Source of the DNA: Corynebacterium zhongnanshanii | GTDB taxonomy: Bacteria; Actinomycetota; Actinomycetes; Mycobacteriales; Mycobacteriaceae | Reading direction: 5' to 3' | NCBI RefSeq assembly: GCF_014490575.1 | Contig: NZ_CP061033.1 | Span: 1,116,001 to 1,180,000 of the forward strand | Length of the DNA: 64,000 bases | Shown here: positions 1-9,630 of the stretch, piece after piece | How positions within the stretch are numbered: position 1 is the first letter of the stretch | How the letters are laid out: the number at the start of each line of letters is the position of its first letter | The notes under the pieces: model-generated | Told to the model about the DNA's origin: nothing | Database searches by the model: none | The model's input: the letters and a program-made list of their open reading frames with translations, nothing else | Position numbers and translations under genes: made by a program

Positions 1-2
1 CT

Positions 3-2498
3 ACGGACCCGCGTCTTGCCCGCATGCTTGTGGAAGGCCACCGCAACAACGTCATGGAACCACTGTGCGTGATCGTGGCCGCGCTCAGCATCCAGGACGT
101 GCGGGAGCGCCCGTTGGAGCACCAGCAGAAGGCCGACGAGCTGCACGCCCGCTTCGCCGCCGATTCTGATTTCATCGGCGTGCTTCGCCTGTGGAACTAC
201 CTGCAGGAACAGCGGCAGTCGCTGTCCGGTAATCAATTCCGGAAGCTTTGCCAGCAGGAGTTCCTGCACTACATGCGCATCCGGGAATGGATGGATCTGG
301 TCCGTCAGCTGCTGACCGTCATTCAGGACTTGTCCTGGTCTATCCCGAACATCCCCCACGTGCGTGAATTAGTGTTCGCCGCGGACAGCATCAACGAGGA
401 CATGATTCACAAATCCATCCTCTCGGGCTTACTCACCCATGTGGGCATGCGTGAGGGAAACTCGAAGCAGTTTACGGGCACCCGGAACTCCCGCTTTGTG
501 ATCCACCCTTCCAGCCACGCGGCTAAAAAGCCGCCACAGTGGGTAATGGCTGCCGAGCTGGTCGAAACCAGTCAGATCTTCGCGCGCTCTGTGGCCCCCA
601 TTGCGCCGGAGTGGCTGGAAGAGTTGGCTCCGCACCTAACCAAAACCACCTATTCGGAGCCGCACTGGTCTTCCAGGAAGGGCGCCGCCATGGCGACTCA
701 GAAGGTTTTGCTGTTGGGGCTGCCTGTCATTGCGGATCGGCCTGTCTTGCTGGGCAAGGTTGATAAGGAGACTGCCCGCGAGCTCTTCATCCGCCATGCG
801 CTGGTGGAGGGTGACTGGCGGACTCGCCACCACTTCTACAAGCACAATCTGGAGCTTCTGGAGCAAGCCAGCTCTTTGGAGGATAAGGTTCGCCGCCGGG
901 ACATTATCGTTGATGACCAGACACTCTTCGACTTCTACGACGCCCGCCTTCCCGACCACATTATCTCCGCCCGCCACTTTGATTCGTGGTGGAAGAAGGC
1001 CCGGCATAAGAATCCCGAGCGACTGAATTTCTCCCTCGACAAGCTCATTGAGTCTCACGAAGGCGCCGCGGAGGCCGATGAGTTTCCGGACACGTGGAAG
1101 CAGGGTTCGCTGGAGTTCGAGCTGTCCTATGTGTTCCGTCCCGGAGATCCCGATGACGGCATCACGATGCGCATTCCGCTGCCGCTGCTCGGCAATGTGT
1201 CCGCTGCCGATGCTCAGTGGCTGGTGGCGGGCATGAGGCAGGAATTGGTCATTGTTCTGATCAAGTCCCTGCCGAAGGCTTTGCGCACCTCGGTGGTGCC
1301 GGCGAATCAGTTTGCTGAGCAAGCGTTAAAGCGCATGGTGCCTTTTGATGGCCCAATCGACGTGGCCTTGGCCGACGCGCTTCGGCAGCTGGGTGGTGTG
1401 GGCATTTCTGCCTCGGATTTCAATTGGGAGCGCGTGCCTGATCACCTGAGGATGCAGTTCGCGGCGATTGATCGCCGGGGGAAGGTGGTGAAGAAGTCTC
1501 GCGTTTTGGCTGATTTGCAGACGTCTCTGAAGGCGCAGGTCACGAGTGCTGTGGCTCAAGCTTCTGCTCGGCAGGCACCGTCGCCGAACGATGGCGCTGC
1601 CCACTCCTCGCGTTCGGGTGGCACATCGACCGGTGATGTTCTCGCCTCGGCAGGGCGATGGGATGCCGACGGTATCGGGGTGATTCCGGAGACGATGTCC
1701 ACCGTGATTGATGGACAGACTGTCGAGACGTACCCGGCGTTGGTGAAGTCCCCTCAGGGTGTGGATCTGAAGGCATTCCCCTCGCAGCAGGCTGCTGCAG
1801 GCCAACAGTTCAAGTTCGTGCTGGACTCTATGACGTCGGCCTGTACCGTCTCTGCCCCGCAAATGCTGAAGGGCTTGCCGCTGCGTCAGAGAGTCGCGCT
1901 GGAAAGCGGTGTTGCAGGCGGTTTTGAGCCCCTGCTTGCCGATATTGTAACGGTGGCCTGCAAGGATATTCTGATGTCCGCGGGGCCGATTGTGCGTGAT
2001 CCTGACACCTGCGCCGAGGTGATCGATTCAGCCCGACGCCGAGGGCCCTCGTTAGTGAGGCAGTACGTGGTAGCTGTGGCTCCCGCTATCTTGGCGGTGG
2101 CCGACATGCGTGCTGAGCTGAAGGGTTGGTCTGGCGCAGCCATTGAGGACATGAACGCGCAGCTGGAGTTCTTCGCGGGACCACACGCCCTTGCACGGCA
2201 TGGTGTACAGCCGTTTCAGCATGTTCCGCGCTATGTGGCGGCGATGAAGGAGCGTCTGGAGTTGCTGGATCGTGATCCGGACCGCGAGGCTGATCTGGAC
2301 GATCAGGTCCAGGAGGCGATTGCCGCTCTCGAGGATACGTTACGCAGGCTCCCGTCCACTCGTGCAGCGTCCCCACAGGTCAAGGAGGTTCGGTGGATGA
2401 TCGAGGAGTTCCGGGTGAGCCTCTTTGCCCAGCATTTGGGCACCACGCGGACCGTGAGTCTTCCGCGCATTAGGAAGGCCTTGGCGAAGATCCGCTAG
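3..2498 (+). CDS. hrpA: ATP-dependent RNA helicase HrpA, C-terminal part (5' end outside window)
   Basis: About 830 residues are visible in an open frame that runs off the left edge; the first codons read TDPRLARML, so the methionine at base 24 is internal and not the start. The part present follows the DEAH helicase core: a helical/OB-fold region, then the long C-terminal domain typical of HrpA (DUF3418 type, around the [12 protein letters not shown] stretch). HrpA is a cytoplasmic RNA helicase linked to mRNA processing and to rescue of stalled ribosomes. The catalytic motifs lie upstream and cannot be checked here. The stop codon overlaps the convergent nrdR stop on a CTAG. The same order (hrpA, nrdR, divS, lexA) is known in other corynebacteria. 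Confidence 0.9.
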   Translation, partial: TDPRLARMLVEGHRNNVMEPLCVIVAALSIQDVRERPLEHQQKADELHARFAADSDFIGVLRLWNYLQEQRQSLSGNQFRKLCQQEFLHYMRIREWMDLVRQLLTVIQDLSWSIPNIPHVRELVFAADSINEDMIHKSILSGLLTHVGMREGNSKQFTGTRNSRFVIHPSSHAAKKPPQWVMAAELVETSQIFARSVAPIAPEWLEELAPHLTKTTYSEPHWSSRKGAAMATQKVLLLGLPVIADRPVLLGKVDKETARELFIRHALVEGDWRTRHHFYKHNLELLEQASSLEDKVRRRDIIVDDQTLFDFYDARLPDHIISARHFDSWWKKARHKNPERLNFSLDKLIESHEGAAEADEFPDTWKQGSLEFELSYVFRPGDPDDGITMRIPLPLLGNVSAADAQWLVAGMRQELVIVLIKSLPKALRTSVVPANQFAEQALKRMVPFDGPIDVALADALRQLGGVGISASDFNWERVPDHLRMQFAAIDRRGKVVKKSRVLADLQTSLKAQVTSAVAQASARQAPSPNDGAAHSSRSGGTSTGDVLASAGRWDADGIGVIPETMSTVIDGQTVETYPALVKSPQGVDLKAFPSQQAAAGQQFKFVLDSMTSACTVSAPQMLKGLPLRQRVALESGVAGGFEPLLADIVTVACKDILMSAGPIVRDPDTCAEVIDSARRRGPSLVRQYVVAVAPAILAVADMRAELKGWSGAAIEDMNAQLEFFAGPHALARHGVQPFQHVPRYVAAMKERLELLDRDPDREADLDDQVQEAIAALEDTLRRLPSTRAASPQVKEVRWMIEEFRVSLFAQHLGTTRTVSLPRIRKALAKIR

Positions 2499-2971
2499 TC
2501 CTGGTCTGCGTGTCCGCCACGCTGTTGCCGATGGGTACGCAGGGATCCGATCTCTTGCTCGAAGTCCTCGGCACTGTCGAAGGATTTGTAGACGGAGGCA
2601 AACCTGAGGTACGCAACCTCGTCCAGGTCTCTCAAGGGGCCCAGAATAGCCAAGCCGATATCGTGGGCCTGCACCTGGGATCCGTGATCGGCGCGGATCG
2701 CTTGTTCCACTTCGTGCGCGAGTCGCTTCAGTGCGTCGTCAGAAACTTCTCGTCCCTGGCATGCGCGGCGTACGCCCTTGATGACCTTGTCCCTACTGAA
2801 GTCTTCTACCACCCCGTTGCGCTTGGTCACCAGCAGAACTGAACGTTCGATCGTGGTAAAGCGATGTTCACAGGCGGCGCATTCGCGACGCCGCCGGATC
2901 GCCATTCCCAGTTCGATCGAACGGGAGTCAACAACACGAGACGATTCGGATCCACACGAAGGGCACAACAC
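2495..2971 (-). CDS. nrdR: Transcriptional repressor NrdR of ribonucleotide reductase genes
   Basis: The 158-residue protein has the family's usual length. It begins with a zinc-ribbon (CPSC near residue 3, CAACEH near residue 33), followed by an ATP-cone domain starting around [16 protein letters not shown]. NrdR senses ATP/dATP and represses nrd operons by binding NrdR boxes; none of its target genes lies in this window. The start is a GTG; the nearby ATGs are out of frame with the zinc-ribbon, and an AGGA sits about 9 nt upstream. It is transcribed away from divS, from which it is separated by 33 bp, and is probably in the same transcript. Confidence 0.95.
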   Translation of the reverse strand: MLCPSCGSESSRVVDSRSIELGMAIRRRRECAACEHRFTTIERSVLLVTKRNGVVEDFSRDKVIKGVRRACQGREVSDDALKRLAHEVEQAIRADHGSQVQAHDIGLAILGPLRDLDEVAYLRFASVYKSFDSAEDFEQEIGSLRTHRQQRGGHADQD

Positions 2972-3004
2972 ATGTTCATCCTATCCCCCTTCCGGTCCCG
3001 TGGG

Positions 3005-3463
3005 CTATCTAGGTGAGATATCGCCAGCGTTGCTGTCGATACTCACATGCTCAACCACGGGCGCTGGCTGTGGTTGAGCTGGCTCCTCACTCCAGAACAC
3101 CGGGCTTAACCCCAGCGCCAACACGATAGCCCCCAAGGAGACTGCAACACCACCGCGCGATCGCGCAACCATATCGGCTCGCCGCATGACGCGCTGGATC
3201 AGCGAATGCCGATGTGAATATTCGAACACAGTATGCGGTGTTGCTGCGATGCGACGCCGACGGCTCACTAAACTGCGCGACGGAGCAACAGCACGTCCTG
3301 CCCCGGCAGTGTTCGATTCTAGAGAGGCCTGGTGCTCATCCCACATGGGCTTCTGCTGCACACGCATATCAGGATCCAGCCGGGCAATCGATCCGGGTAT
3401 CGCACGCCGCGCCGCACTGCGATCCGTTTGGCGCTCTACCTGCTGAGTAAATGACGTAGTCAC
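3005..3463 (-). CDS. divS: DivS-like SOS-induced cell division suppressor
   Basis: This 152-residue protein has a basic, probably cytoplasmic N-terminal part of about 100 residues, one predicted membrane segment (about residues 104-124, GGVAVSLGAIVLALGL), and a short Pro-rich tail. No catalytic motif is visible. The name rests mainly on position: in Corynebacterium glutamicum divS lies divergently next to lexA and upstream of nrdR, is induced by DNA damage, and suppresses division. LexA-box-like sequences are present in the shared intergenic region. The start is a GTG preceded by GGGAG. Sequence conservation of DivS is low, so the function is inferred from context. Confidence 0.75.
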   Translation of the reverse strand: MTTSFTQQVERQTDRSAARRAIPGSIARLDPDMRVQQKPMWDEHQASLESNTAGAGRAVAPSRSLVSRRRRIAATPHTVFEYSHRHSLIQRVMRRADMVARSRGGVAVSLGAIVLALGLSPVFWSEEPAQPQPAPVVEHVSIDSNAGDISPR

Positions 3464-3592
3464 GAGTGACCACTCCCTTCTGAGTACTGGTGCGTTCGGT
3501 TGTCATTCATTCTGTCATCCGCGCCTCACAGCGCCGTGCACATAATCGAACGCCTTCGTCTCTATGTTCTATTTTCTGCTTAACGAAGAATT

Positions 3593-3608
3593 TAGCACAG
3601 GCGTTCGA
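3593..3608. promoter_or_regulatory. Candidate LexA (SOS) box on the divS side of the lexA/divS intergenic region
   Basis: TAGCACAGGCGTTCGA matches 11 of 14 defined positions of the corynebacterial SOS box as I know it (TCGAACA-NN-TGTTCGA). It lies 129 bp upstream of the divS start and 104 bp upstream of the lexA start. Confidence 0.5.
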
Positions 3609-3635
3609 GTCCGTCTAGACCTTTGTGAACTTTTT

Positions 3636-3661
3636 TCGAACAAATGCTTTAAGTTGTTCGA
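3636..3661. promoter_or_regulatory. Overlapping LexA half-sites at the lexA promoter
   Basis: TCGAACAAATGCTTTA (3636-3651, 11 of 14 positions of the SOS consensus, with a perfect left half) overlaps GCTTTAAGTTGTTCGA (3646-3661, with a perfect right half). They cover the putative -35 region TTTAAG (3648-3653), which is 17 nt from a TAGAGT -10 hexamer (3671-3676). This suits autorepression by LexA. Confidence 0.7.
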
Positions 3662-3711
3662 TAACTGCGCTAGAGTTGAGCGCACAGCACCATCAACGAA
3701 GGCAGGAGCCC

Positions 3712-4536
3712 ATGCCAGAGACTGAAAACACTCGTGCCACAGTGACTCCCCTCGAAGGGACGTCTGCGGCACAATCTCAACCGCGCCGTCGGCGCGGCCG
3801 CCCGAAGAAGACTGCCGAAGAGCGCGCAGCAGAGCAGAGCGCGTCTGAAAAAGGTGGCAAGGCCACGTTGACCGCTCGCCAACGCCGCATCATGGAAGTC
3901 ATTCGAGACTCCACCGTGTTGCGGGGTTACCCGCCGAGCATCCGCGAAATTGCAGACGCGGTTGGCCTACACTCCACCTCCTCGGTCTCGTACCACCTCA
4001 CGCAGCTAGAGGAAAAGGGCTTTCTCAAGCGCGAACTGAAGCGCCCGCGCGCTGTGGATGTTCGCGCATACAACCAGTCTGCGGAGGATCCCAGCAACCA
4101 ACCGAAGCCCGGCAGGAAGCCCAAGGCCGCTCAGGTAGACGCTGAAGGATTGGAGCTTCCCACGGCCACCTACGTGCCCGTCGTCGGACAGATCGCTGCC
4201 GGAAATCCGATTCTTGCCGAACAACACGTAGAGGCCCACTTCCCTCTTCCCGAGGAGCTCGTCGGTAGTGGCGAGTTGTTCCTCCTGCAGGTGGTGGGCA
4301 TGTCTATGAAAGACGCGGGCATCTTGGACGGCGACTGGGTTGCAGTGAAGTCCCAGAACACCGCCGAGTTTGGGGACTTCGTGGCCGCTATGATCGATGA
4401 TGAGGCGACCGTCAAGGAGTTCCATAAGGATGAGACTGGACTGTGGCTCCTCCCCCATAACGATGAGTTCGCGCCCATCCCGGCCGAGCAATCAACTATT
4501 CTCGGAAAGGTAGTTGCGGTTCTCCGCAAGGTCTAA
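3712..4536 (+). CDS. lexA: LexA repressor / self-cleaving SOS regulator
   Basis: The protein has 274 residues from the ATG at 3712, which has AGGAG just upstream; an open frame continues further 5' but covers the promoter. A charged 50-residue N-terminal extension ([17 protein letters not shown]) precedes the winged helix (about 53-115, with [21 protein letters not shown]). A Pro/Lys-rich linker follows, then the Ala163-Gly164 cleavage site, Ser198 (GMSMKD) and Lys235 (ATVKEF), with the canonical 37-residue Ser-Lys spacing. LexA blocks SOS genes until RecA filaments trigger its self-cleavage. The extension and linker make it longer than usual (about 230). Confidence 0.96.
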   Translation: MPETENTRATVTPLEGTSAAQSQPRRRRGRPKKTAEERAAEQSASEKGGKATLTARQRRIMEVIRDSTVLRGYPPSIREIADAVGLHSTSSVSYHLTQLEEKGFLKRELKRPRAVDVRAYNQSAEDPSNQPKPGRKPKAAQVDAEGLELPTATYVPVVGQIAAGNPILAEQHVEAHFPLPEELVGSGELFLLQVVGMSMKDAGILDGDWVAVKSQNTAEFGDFVAAMIDDEATVKEFHKDETGLWLLPHNDEFAPIPAEQSTILGKVVAVLRKV

Positions 4537-4584
4537 GTGGCACGGAGCGCGTGCCCTCTACAGGAGAAGGTCGAGTCCTCACTG

Positions 4585-5403
4585 ATGAACTCAGAAGAAC
4601 GTCGCAGGCAGATTGCCTCCCTCACCGCAGTACACGGCAGGGTCACCGTTGTTGAACTGGCTGAAAAATTCGGCGTCACAGCAGAGACAATCAGGCGAGA
4701 CCTCGCAACCCTAGACAACGAGGGTGGCCTCTACCGCGTTCATGGGGGTGCGGTTCCTGCGTATAGCTTCCGGAACGAGTCCACGTCCATCGAAACGCGC
4801 TCCAAGGCGGCACTGGCTGCCAAAAAGGCCATCGGCAAGGCCGCCTTACAGACCATCCCCACGGGCCCATCTACCCTCTTTATCGACGCCGGCACCACCA
4901 CCGCGATGATGGCCGAAGAACTCGCGGCTTCCCTGGCTAAAAACCATTCAGAGGACGACACGGTGGATGTGCACATCATCACCAACTCGCTGCCCATCGC
5001 CACCATGCTGGCCGATGCGCCCCGGTGCGATGTTCGCCTCATCGGTGGACATGTGCGTCCCCAATCCCAAGCAGTGGTGGGCGACATCGCCACGCGCGCC
5101 ATTGGAGTGTTGCGCGCGGACGTCGCGTTCATCGGCACCAATGCGCTCACCATGCAACACGGCCTGTCCACACCGGACGCTCAAGAGGGCGCGATTAAAC
5201 GAGCGATGGTCACGAACGCTCAGCGCGTGGTGGCCTTATGCGATTCCACAAAGTTCGGACTCGACTACCTCGTCAGCTTCGCCAGCATCAACGACATAGC
5301 CACGGTCGTCACCGATAAAGACGCGCCCCCCAGGTACATCGACGCGCTTCGGCACGAAGACGTGGACGTGGTCTTTGCAGACGAATACCAGCCGCTCCCC
5401 TAA
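4585..5403 (+). CDS. sugR: DeoR-family transcriptional regulator, SugR-like
   Basis: The 272-residue protein starts at the ATG beginning MNSEERRRQIASL. It has an N-terminal DeoR helix-turn-helix (about 1-57, VAETIRRDLATLDNEG region) and a C-terminal sugar-phosphate sensor domain with FIDAGTTTAMMAEEL and IGTNALT. An in-frame GTG at 4537 would add 16 residues but overlaps no better ribosome site; GGAGAAGG lies 15 nt before the ATG. In C. glutamicum SugR, also next to lexA, represses sugar PTS genes, which lie beside it. Here the downstream neighbour is the convergent hflX and no PTS gene is present, so its targets must lie elsewhere. Confidence 0.85.
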   Translation: MNSEERRRQIASLTAVHGRVTVVELAEKFGVTAETIRRDLATLDNEGGLYRVHGGAVPAYSFRNESTSIETRSKAALAAKKAIGKAALQTIPTGPSTLFIDAGTTTAMMAEELAASLAKNHSEDDTVDVHIITNSLPIATMLADAPRCDVRLIGGHVRPQSQAVVGDIATRAIGVLRADVAFIGTNALTMQHGLSTPDAQEGAIKRAMVTNAQRVVALCDSTKFGLDYLVSFASINDIATVVTDKDAPPRYIDALRHEDVDVVFADEYQPLP

Positions 5404-5423
5404 AATCCTCCTCTACCGGCAGC

Positions 5424-6878
5424 CTAGTGCTGCTCGTGGCAAAACTCCGCCAACTCTTCCACAACCTGGGTCGGGAGCCGGACGCGCAACCAGGTGCCGT
5501 CGGCGTCGTACTCCTCGGTCAGGACCGTGCCATACTCATGCACCCGAGCGACCACGTCGCCTCGGCTAAACGGCACGTGAAGGCTCACCTCCCGGTCGAG
5601 AGTGTTGAGGAACATCTCCAGCCGGGTCTCCAACTCAGGAATGCCCTCTCTCGTGTGTGCAGACACGAACACCACGTCGTCCAACCGATGCCTGAGCTCG
5701 GCCAGAGTCAGCGGATCGGCGGCGTCGATCTTGTTGACGACCAGTATCTCCGGCGGTGCTGGCTGTCCAGTCTCCTCGACAATCTCGCCAATCACCTTAT
5801 TCACGGCAGCGATCTGCTCCATCGGGAAAGGATCCGAGCCGTCCACCACGTGCAGCACCACGTCTGCGGCCAGCACTTCCTCCAGCGTCGAGCGGAACGC
5901 CTCGACGAGCTGCGTGGGAAGGTGGCGGACAAAGCCCACCGTGTCTGTAAAGACCACGGCCCTGCCGTCGGCCAGATTCGCGCGGCGCGTAGTGGGATCC
6001 AGCGTGGCAAACAACGCATCCTCCACCAGAACACCCGCGTTGGTCAGCGCGTTAATCAGCGAGGACTTACCGGCATTGGTGTACCCGGCAATCGCCACCT
6101 GAGGGATAGTGGCCTGATCACGGCGCATACGCTTGACCTCACGCGAGGTCTTCATCGCGGCGATCTCCTTGCGGAGCTTGGCCATATCGGAGCGCAGGCG
6201 GCGACGGTCAGCTTCAATCTTCGTCTCACCAGGACCACGCAAACCCACGCCACCATTGGACCCCGCACGGCCGCCAGCCTGGCGGGACAGTGCTCCACCC
6301 CAGCCGCGCACGCGGGTAATCAGGTACTCCATCTGCGCCAGAGCAACCTGCGCCTTGCCCTCCTTGGACTTCGCATGTTGGGCGAAGATGTCCAGAATGA
6401 GCATGGTGCGGTCAATAACCTTGACGTCCAGTGCCTTTTCCAGCGCAATCATCTGGCCTGGGGACAATTCGCCATCGCAAATCACGGTGTCCGCGCCGGT
6501 TTCCGCAACGATGGACTTTAGCTCGTCGACCTTACCGCTTCCGATGTATGTTCCGGAGTCCGGCTTGTCGCGCTTTTGATACAGCATGTCGGCGATCTCC
6601 GAGCCGGCGGTTTCCGCCAACGCGGCCAGCTCATCCAGACGGGCTTCAATCTGTTGAACCGTTCCTTCGGTCCACACGCCCACGAGCACCACGCGTTCCA
6701 GGCGCAGTTTACGATACTCGACGTCGTAACCGTCGGCCTGCTCGTCGGTGTAAGTGCTGGTTCCGCGGGTCAGGCGCCGTAAGCTGGAGCGAGCCTCCAG
6801 ATCAAGTTCGCCAATCGTTGGCGTATATGTATCCTGTCGAGGGGATTCAGAGTAGTCGTACTCATCAAAATCTTTCAT
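5424..6878 (-). CDS. hflX: GTPase HflX (ribosome-rescue GTPase)
   Basis: The 484-residue protein has the HflX layout: an N-terminal nucleotide-binding domain with GTYIGSGKVDELK, the glycine-rich GGRAGSNGGVGLRGPGE signature before a helical hairpin, and a C-terminal G domain with P-loop GYTNAGKSS (about residue 265), a DTVGF G3 motif and NKID G4 motif. HflX splits stalled or heat-damaged ribosomes, acting in the cytoplasm. About 50 extra acidic residues precede the core. It is monocistronic and convergent with sugR, with 20 bp between stop codons. Confidence 0.95.
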   Translation of the reverse strand: MKDFDEYDYSESPRQDTYTPTIGELDLEARSSLRRLTRGTSTYTDEQADGYDVEYRKLRLERVVLVGVWTEGTVQQIEARLDELAALAETAGSEIADMLYQKRDKPDSGTYIGSGKVDELKSIVAETGADTVICDGELSPGQMIALEKALDVKVIDRTMLILDIFAQHAKSKEGKAQVALAQMEYLITRVRGWGGALSRQAGGRAGSNGGVGLRGPGETKIEADRRRLRSDMAKLRKEIAAMKTSREVKRMRRDQATIPQVAIAGYTNAGKSSLINALTNAGVLVEDALFATLDPTTRRANLADGRAVVFTDTVGFVRHLPTQLVEAFRSTLEEVLAADVVLHVVDGSDPFPMEQIAAVNKVIGEIVEETGQPAPPEILVVNKIDAADPLTLAELRHRLDDVVFVSAHTREGIPELETRLEMFLNTLDREVSLHVPFSRGDVVARVHEYGTVLTEEYDADGTWLRVRLPTQVVEELAEFCHEQH

Positions 6879-6926
6879 TAGTAGCCTTTATACACCGTTG
6901 TCAGCACCAGTACTAAGGTAGGGATC

Positions 6927-7730
6927 ATGATCGAGGAGTTGAAGAGCGTGGGGCTCGCGTTCCCACGATGGCAAGATGCTTTAGAAACCGCCTATTCCAG
7001 CGGCCAACTGTTCGTCTCTGGCGAGGTGCGCGGCGGTCAGGTATTGCAATATGACGACGCCTCCGGTGCACGCCTGGTCGTGATGGCCGTGGAGCCCTTC
7101 GGAACGTTCGCCAGTTACTTCGGCGGAGTATCCACCTCCGCGCACGTGAGCATGGTCGATGACATCATCGGTGTGATCGACGTGGTGGACGATTCGCCGG
7201 CGCTTCAGACCTCCGGTCAGCAAGCACCGGTGGTGGCCTCCGTCGCTGCCACGATTGCCCAGGGGCCCATGCTGTCCGATGAGCCGCCTCTGGAGTATCA
7301 GCAGGTGCAAGTATCCGCTTTGGCCACGTCGGTGGAGGTGTTCACTGATCCCTCGATGCTCACCGCTGCAGGCATCACTGGAACACCAGGCACGATCGAG
7401 GCCACGGGCCTGACGGATCTCAACTCCGGGAGCACATCCCCTCACGCCAGCGCATCCATCGTGGTAGAAACCTCGGCTGTGGGTCGGCGCACTAACCAGC
7501 TCACCGGCCAACAGTTCTGGGCATGCAGCGTCCACGCGCCCTTCGATTTCACGCTGCTGATTCCTGCTGATGTTGCAGATATCGCGTCCCTCGCCATTGA
7601 CGACGCCGGCGCACCCCGATCACTCATCATCGCCGGTCAGGTCCAGTTCACCGCGACCGTGGTGGACGCGCCCGGCTGTGGAGGTTCTGGCGGATGCGGC
7701 TCAGGAGGCTGTGGCTGCGGAGGCCACTAG
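6927..7730 (+). CDS. Conserved hypothetical protein with Cys/Gly-rich C-terminal tail
   Basis: I do not recognise a domain in this 267-residue protein. It has no signal peptide or membrane segment. The bulk is rich in Ala, Val, Ser and Thr and could be a beta-rich fold. The last 18 residues are striking: [17 protein letters not shown], with four cysteines and a terminal histidine, resembling a metal-binding or modification tail. It lies between divergent hflX and convergent dapF; its stop shares a CTAG with dapF's stop. The ATG at 6927 is the first start that follows the hflX promoter region. Function is unknown. Confidence 0.75.
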   Translation: MIEELKSVGLAFPRWQDALETAYSSGQLFVSGEVRGGQVLQYDDASGARLVVMAVEPFGTFASYFGGVSTSAHVSMVDDIIGVIDVVDDSPALQTSGQQAPVVASVAATIAQGPMLSDEPPLEYQQVQVSALATSVEVFTDPSMLTAAGITGTPGTIEATGLTDLNSGSTSPHASASIVVETSAVGRRTNQLTGQQFWACSVHAPFDFTLLIPADVADIASLAIDDAGAPRSLIIAGQVQFTATVVDAPGCGGSGGCGSGGCGCGGH

Positions 7731-8593
7731 TCCAGAAGGTCAGTCTCGCCGCGCGCGACGATGCGTGACGGACCGCGCAGGACGGAGGAGTCATCTCTGA
7801 CCTCAACGGTCACCGTACCGCCGGGGATATGGACGGTCACCGTTCCTGACTCGCGCCCGGCGTCGGCCAAGGCGGCAACGGTCGCGGCGACGGTCCCCGT
7901 CCCGCAGGAGCGAGTTTCGCCCACGCCACGTTCGTGAACGCGCATGTGGACGCTATCGTCCTTCAGGGGCGTGACCACCTCAAGGTTCACGCCATGGGGG
8001 AAGAACTCGGCATCCCACTCCACCGGCTGGTCCACGGGCAGGTCGGCCAGGGCCTCCTCGGTGAGCTCCGGGATCACCGCAGCCAGGTGCGGGTTTCCCA
8101 TGTCCACCGCAAGCCCAGCGAGGCGGAAATCCCCCACCGACGCTGTAGACAGCCCTCGTAGCTCCGGCGTCCCCATGCCCACGCTCACGTCAGCGCTGTG
8201 GTCATCGTACGCGTGCACCTGGACGGTTTTACGTCCAGCGCGCGTACCCACCCCGCATTCCTTCGTGGTATCGATCAACTCCTCGGAAGCTAGGACGTGA
8301 GCAAACACCCGGACACCATTGCCGCACATCTCCGCAAGAGAACCGTCTGCGTTCCGATAGTCCATGAACCACTCGTCAGGCTGCACCCCCTGGGGCAAAG
8401 CTTCCAACACCCCGGCGTCGAGCAGGGCCTGTGCCCGAGCCACACGAATCACTCCGTCGCCACCAATACCTGCCCGGCGATCGGCCAGAGCAACCACGTG
8501 GGTCTCCTCAAGCTTGAGGTCCGCGTCCGGATCAACCAGAATCACGAAATCGTTTTCGGTGCCATGTCCTTTAATAAAGCGTGCCATGCGCAC
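7727..8593 (-). CDS. dapF: Diaminopimelate epimerase
   Basis: The 288-residue enzyme converts LL- to meso-diaminopimelate for lysine and peptidoglycan synthesis. Both catalytic cysteines are present: [11 protein letters not shown] (about residue 90) and [10 protein letters not shown] (about residue 230), with the substrate-binding [11 protein letters not shown] motif at the N-terminus. A GTG start at 8593 has GGGG about 8 nt upstream; the ATG at 8587, two codons later, is an alternative. It follows miaA after only 4 nt and is surely co-transcribed with it. Confidence 0.96.
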   Translation of the reverse strand: MRMARFIKGHGTENDFVILVDPDADLKLEETHVVALADRRAGIGGDGVIRVARAQALLDAGVLEALPQGVQPDEWFMDYRNADGSLAEMCGNGVRVFAHVLASEELIDTTKECGVGTRAGRKTVQVHAYDDHSADVSVGMGTPELRGLSTASVGDFRLAGLAVDMGNPHLAAVIPELTEEALADLPVDQPVEWDAEFFPHGVNLEVVTPLKDDSVHMRVHERGVGETRSCGTGTVAATVAALADAGRESGTVTVHIPGGTVTVEVRDDSSVLRGPSRIVARGETDLLD

Positions 8594-8597
8594 CAGT

Positions 8598-9515
8598 TTA
8601 GCCCCGGGCCCCTACAGCCACGGCGCATGCCTGTTCGATAACATCCGGGGCACTCGCGTCGATCCACTGAATCCGCTTGTCGCGCTGGAACCAGGACCGC
8701 TGTCTGCGGGCGTACCGCCGCGTCCCAATGATGGTTTTCTCCACGGCCTCCTCATAGCTCAACTCGCCGTCCAGGTAGTCGAGGACCTGCGCGTACCCGA
8801 TCGCCTGACCTGCAGTGGACTCCCTGACCAGTCCCTGGTCCTTTAGCCGCGTCACCTCGTCCACCAACCCCTGCTCAAACATCTGATGCACCCGGCGCTC
8901 CAGGCGAGGATTCAGCCACTGCGCCGGCGCGTGCAGGCCGATCAGGGTCATATCCCACCGCGGAGGTTGATCCTTGGGCGGCTGTGACGCAGCGAACGGC
9001 TTGCCCGTCAACTCAATGACCTCCAGCGCCCGAACCGTGCGACGTGGATCGTTATCCTCAATGATCGACGCCGCCTGCGGATCGATCTGCGCCAATGTCT
9101 CATGAAGACGACCGACGCCGACCCGCTCCAGCTCCGCCTGCCACCGTGCCCGAACCTGCGGGTCCGTGGGCGGGAAATCCCAGGTGTCCACCAATGCCTG
9201 CACGTACATCATCGATCCACCCACGATGATCGGGGTGTGGCCGCGAGCCATAATATGGTCGACAACGTCGATGGCCGCCGCCCTGTATTCGGCCACGCTG
9301 GCGGTATCGGTCACGGTCCACACATCAAAGAGGTGGTGTGGAATAGACCCGCGTTCCTCTAGCGTTATCTTGGCTGTTCCGATGTCCATGCCCTTGTAGA
9401 GCTGCATCGAGTCGATATTGACCACTTCCCCATCGAGCTTTTCCGCGAGAGCAAGAGACACGGCTGTTTTGCCTGAGCCCGTGGGGCCCACAACGCACAC
9501 TGGAGTGGAACTCAT
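8598..9515 (-). CDS. miaA: tRNA dimethylallyltransferase
   Basis: From the ATG at 9515 the protein has 305 residues, the usual size. It carries the P-loop GPTGSGKT, DSMQLYKGMDIGTAK and the IVGGSMMY segment; the C-terminal part has GQAIGYAQ and RRYARRQRSWFQRD. MiaA adds a dimethylallyl group to A37 of tRNAs reading UNN codons; MiaB, encoded 2 kb away, then adds the methylthio group. An upstream in-frame ATG (9551) would add 12 residues that do not resemble the family. First gene of the miaA-dapF unit. Confidence 0.95.
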   Translation of the reverse strand: MSSTPVCVVGPTGSGKTAVSLALAEKLDGEVVNIDSMQLYKGMDIGTAKITLEERGSIPHHLFDVWTVTDTASVAEYRAAAIDVVDHIMARGHTPIIVGGSMMYVQALVDTWDFPPTDPQVRARWQAELERVGVGRLHETLAQIDPQAASIIEDNDPRRTVRALEVIELTGKPFAASQPPKDQPPRWDMTLIGLHAPAQWLNPRLERRVHQMFEQGLVDEVTRLKDQGLVRESTAGQAIGYAQVLDYLDGELSYEEAVEKTIIGTRRYARRQRSWFQRDKRIQWIDASAPDVIEQACAVAVGARG

Positions 9516-9630
9516 GGAAGCCAAGTCTATAAAAACGAGAGCCTTCGTCACCGCATTGGGTGATTAGTGATACGCCGGTGCGAATGATCTGGAATAATTT
9601 GGACAGAACACTTTCAAGGAGCCTTTGACT

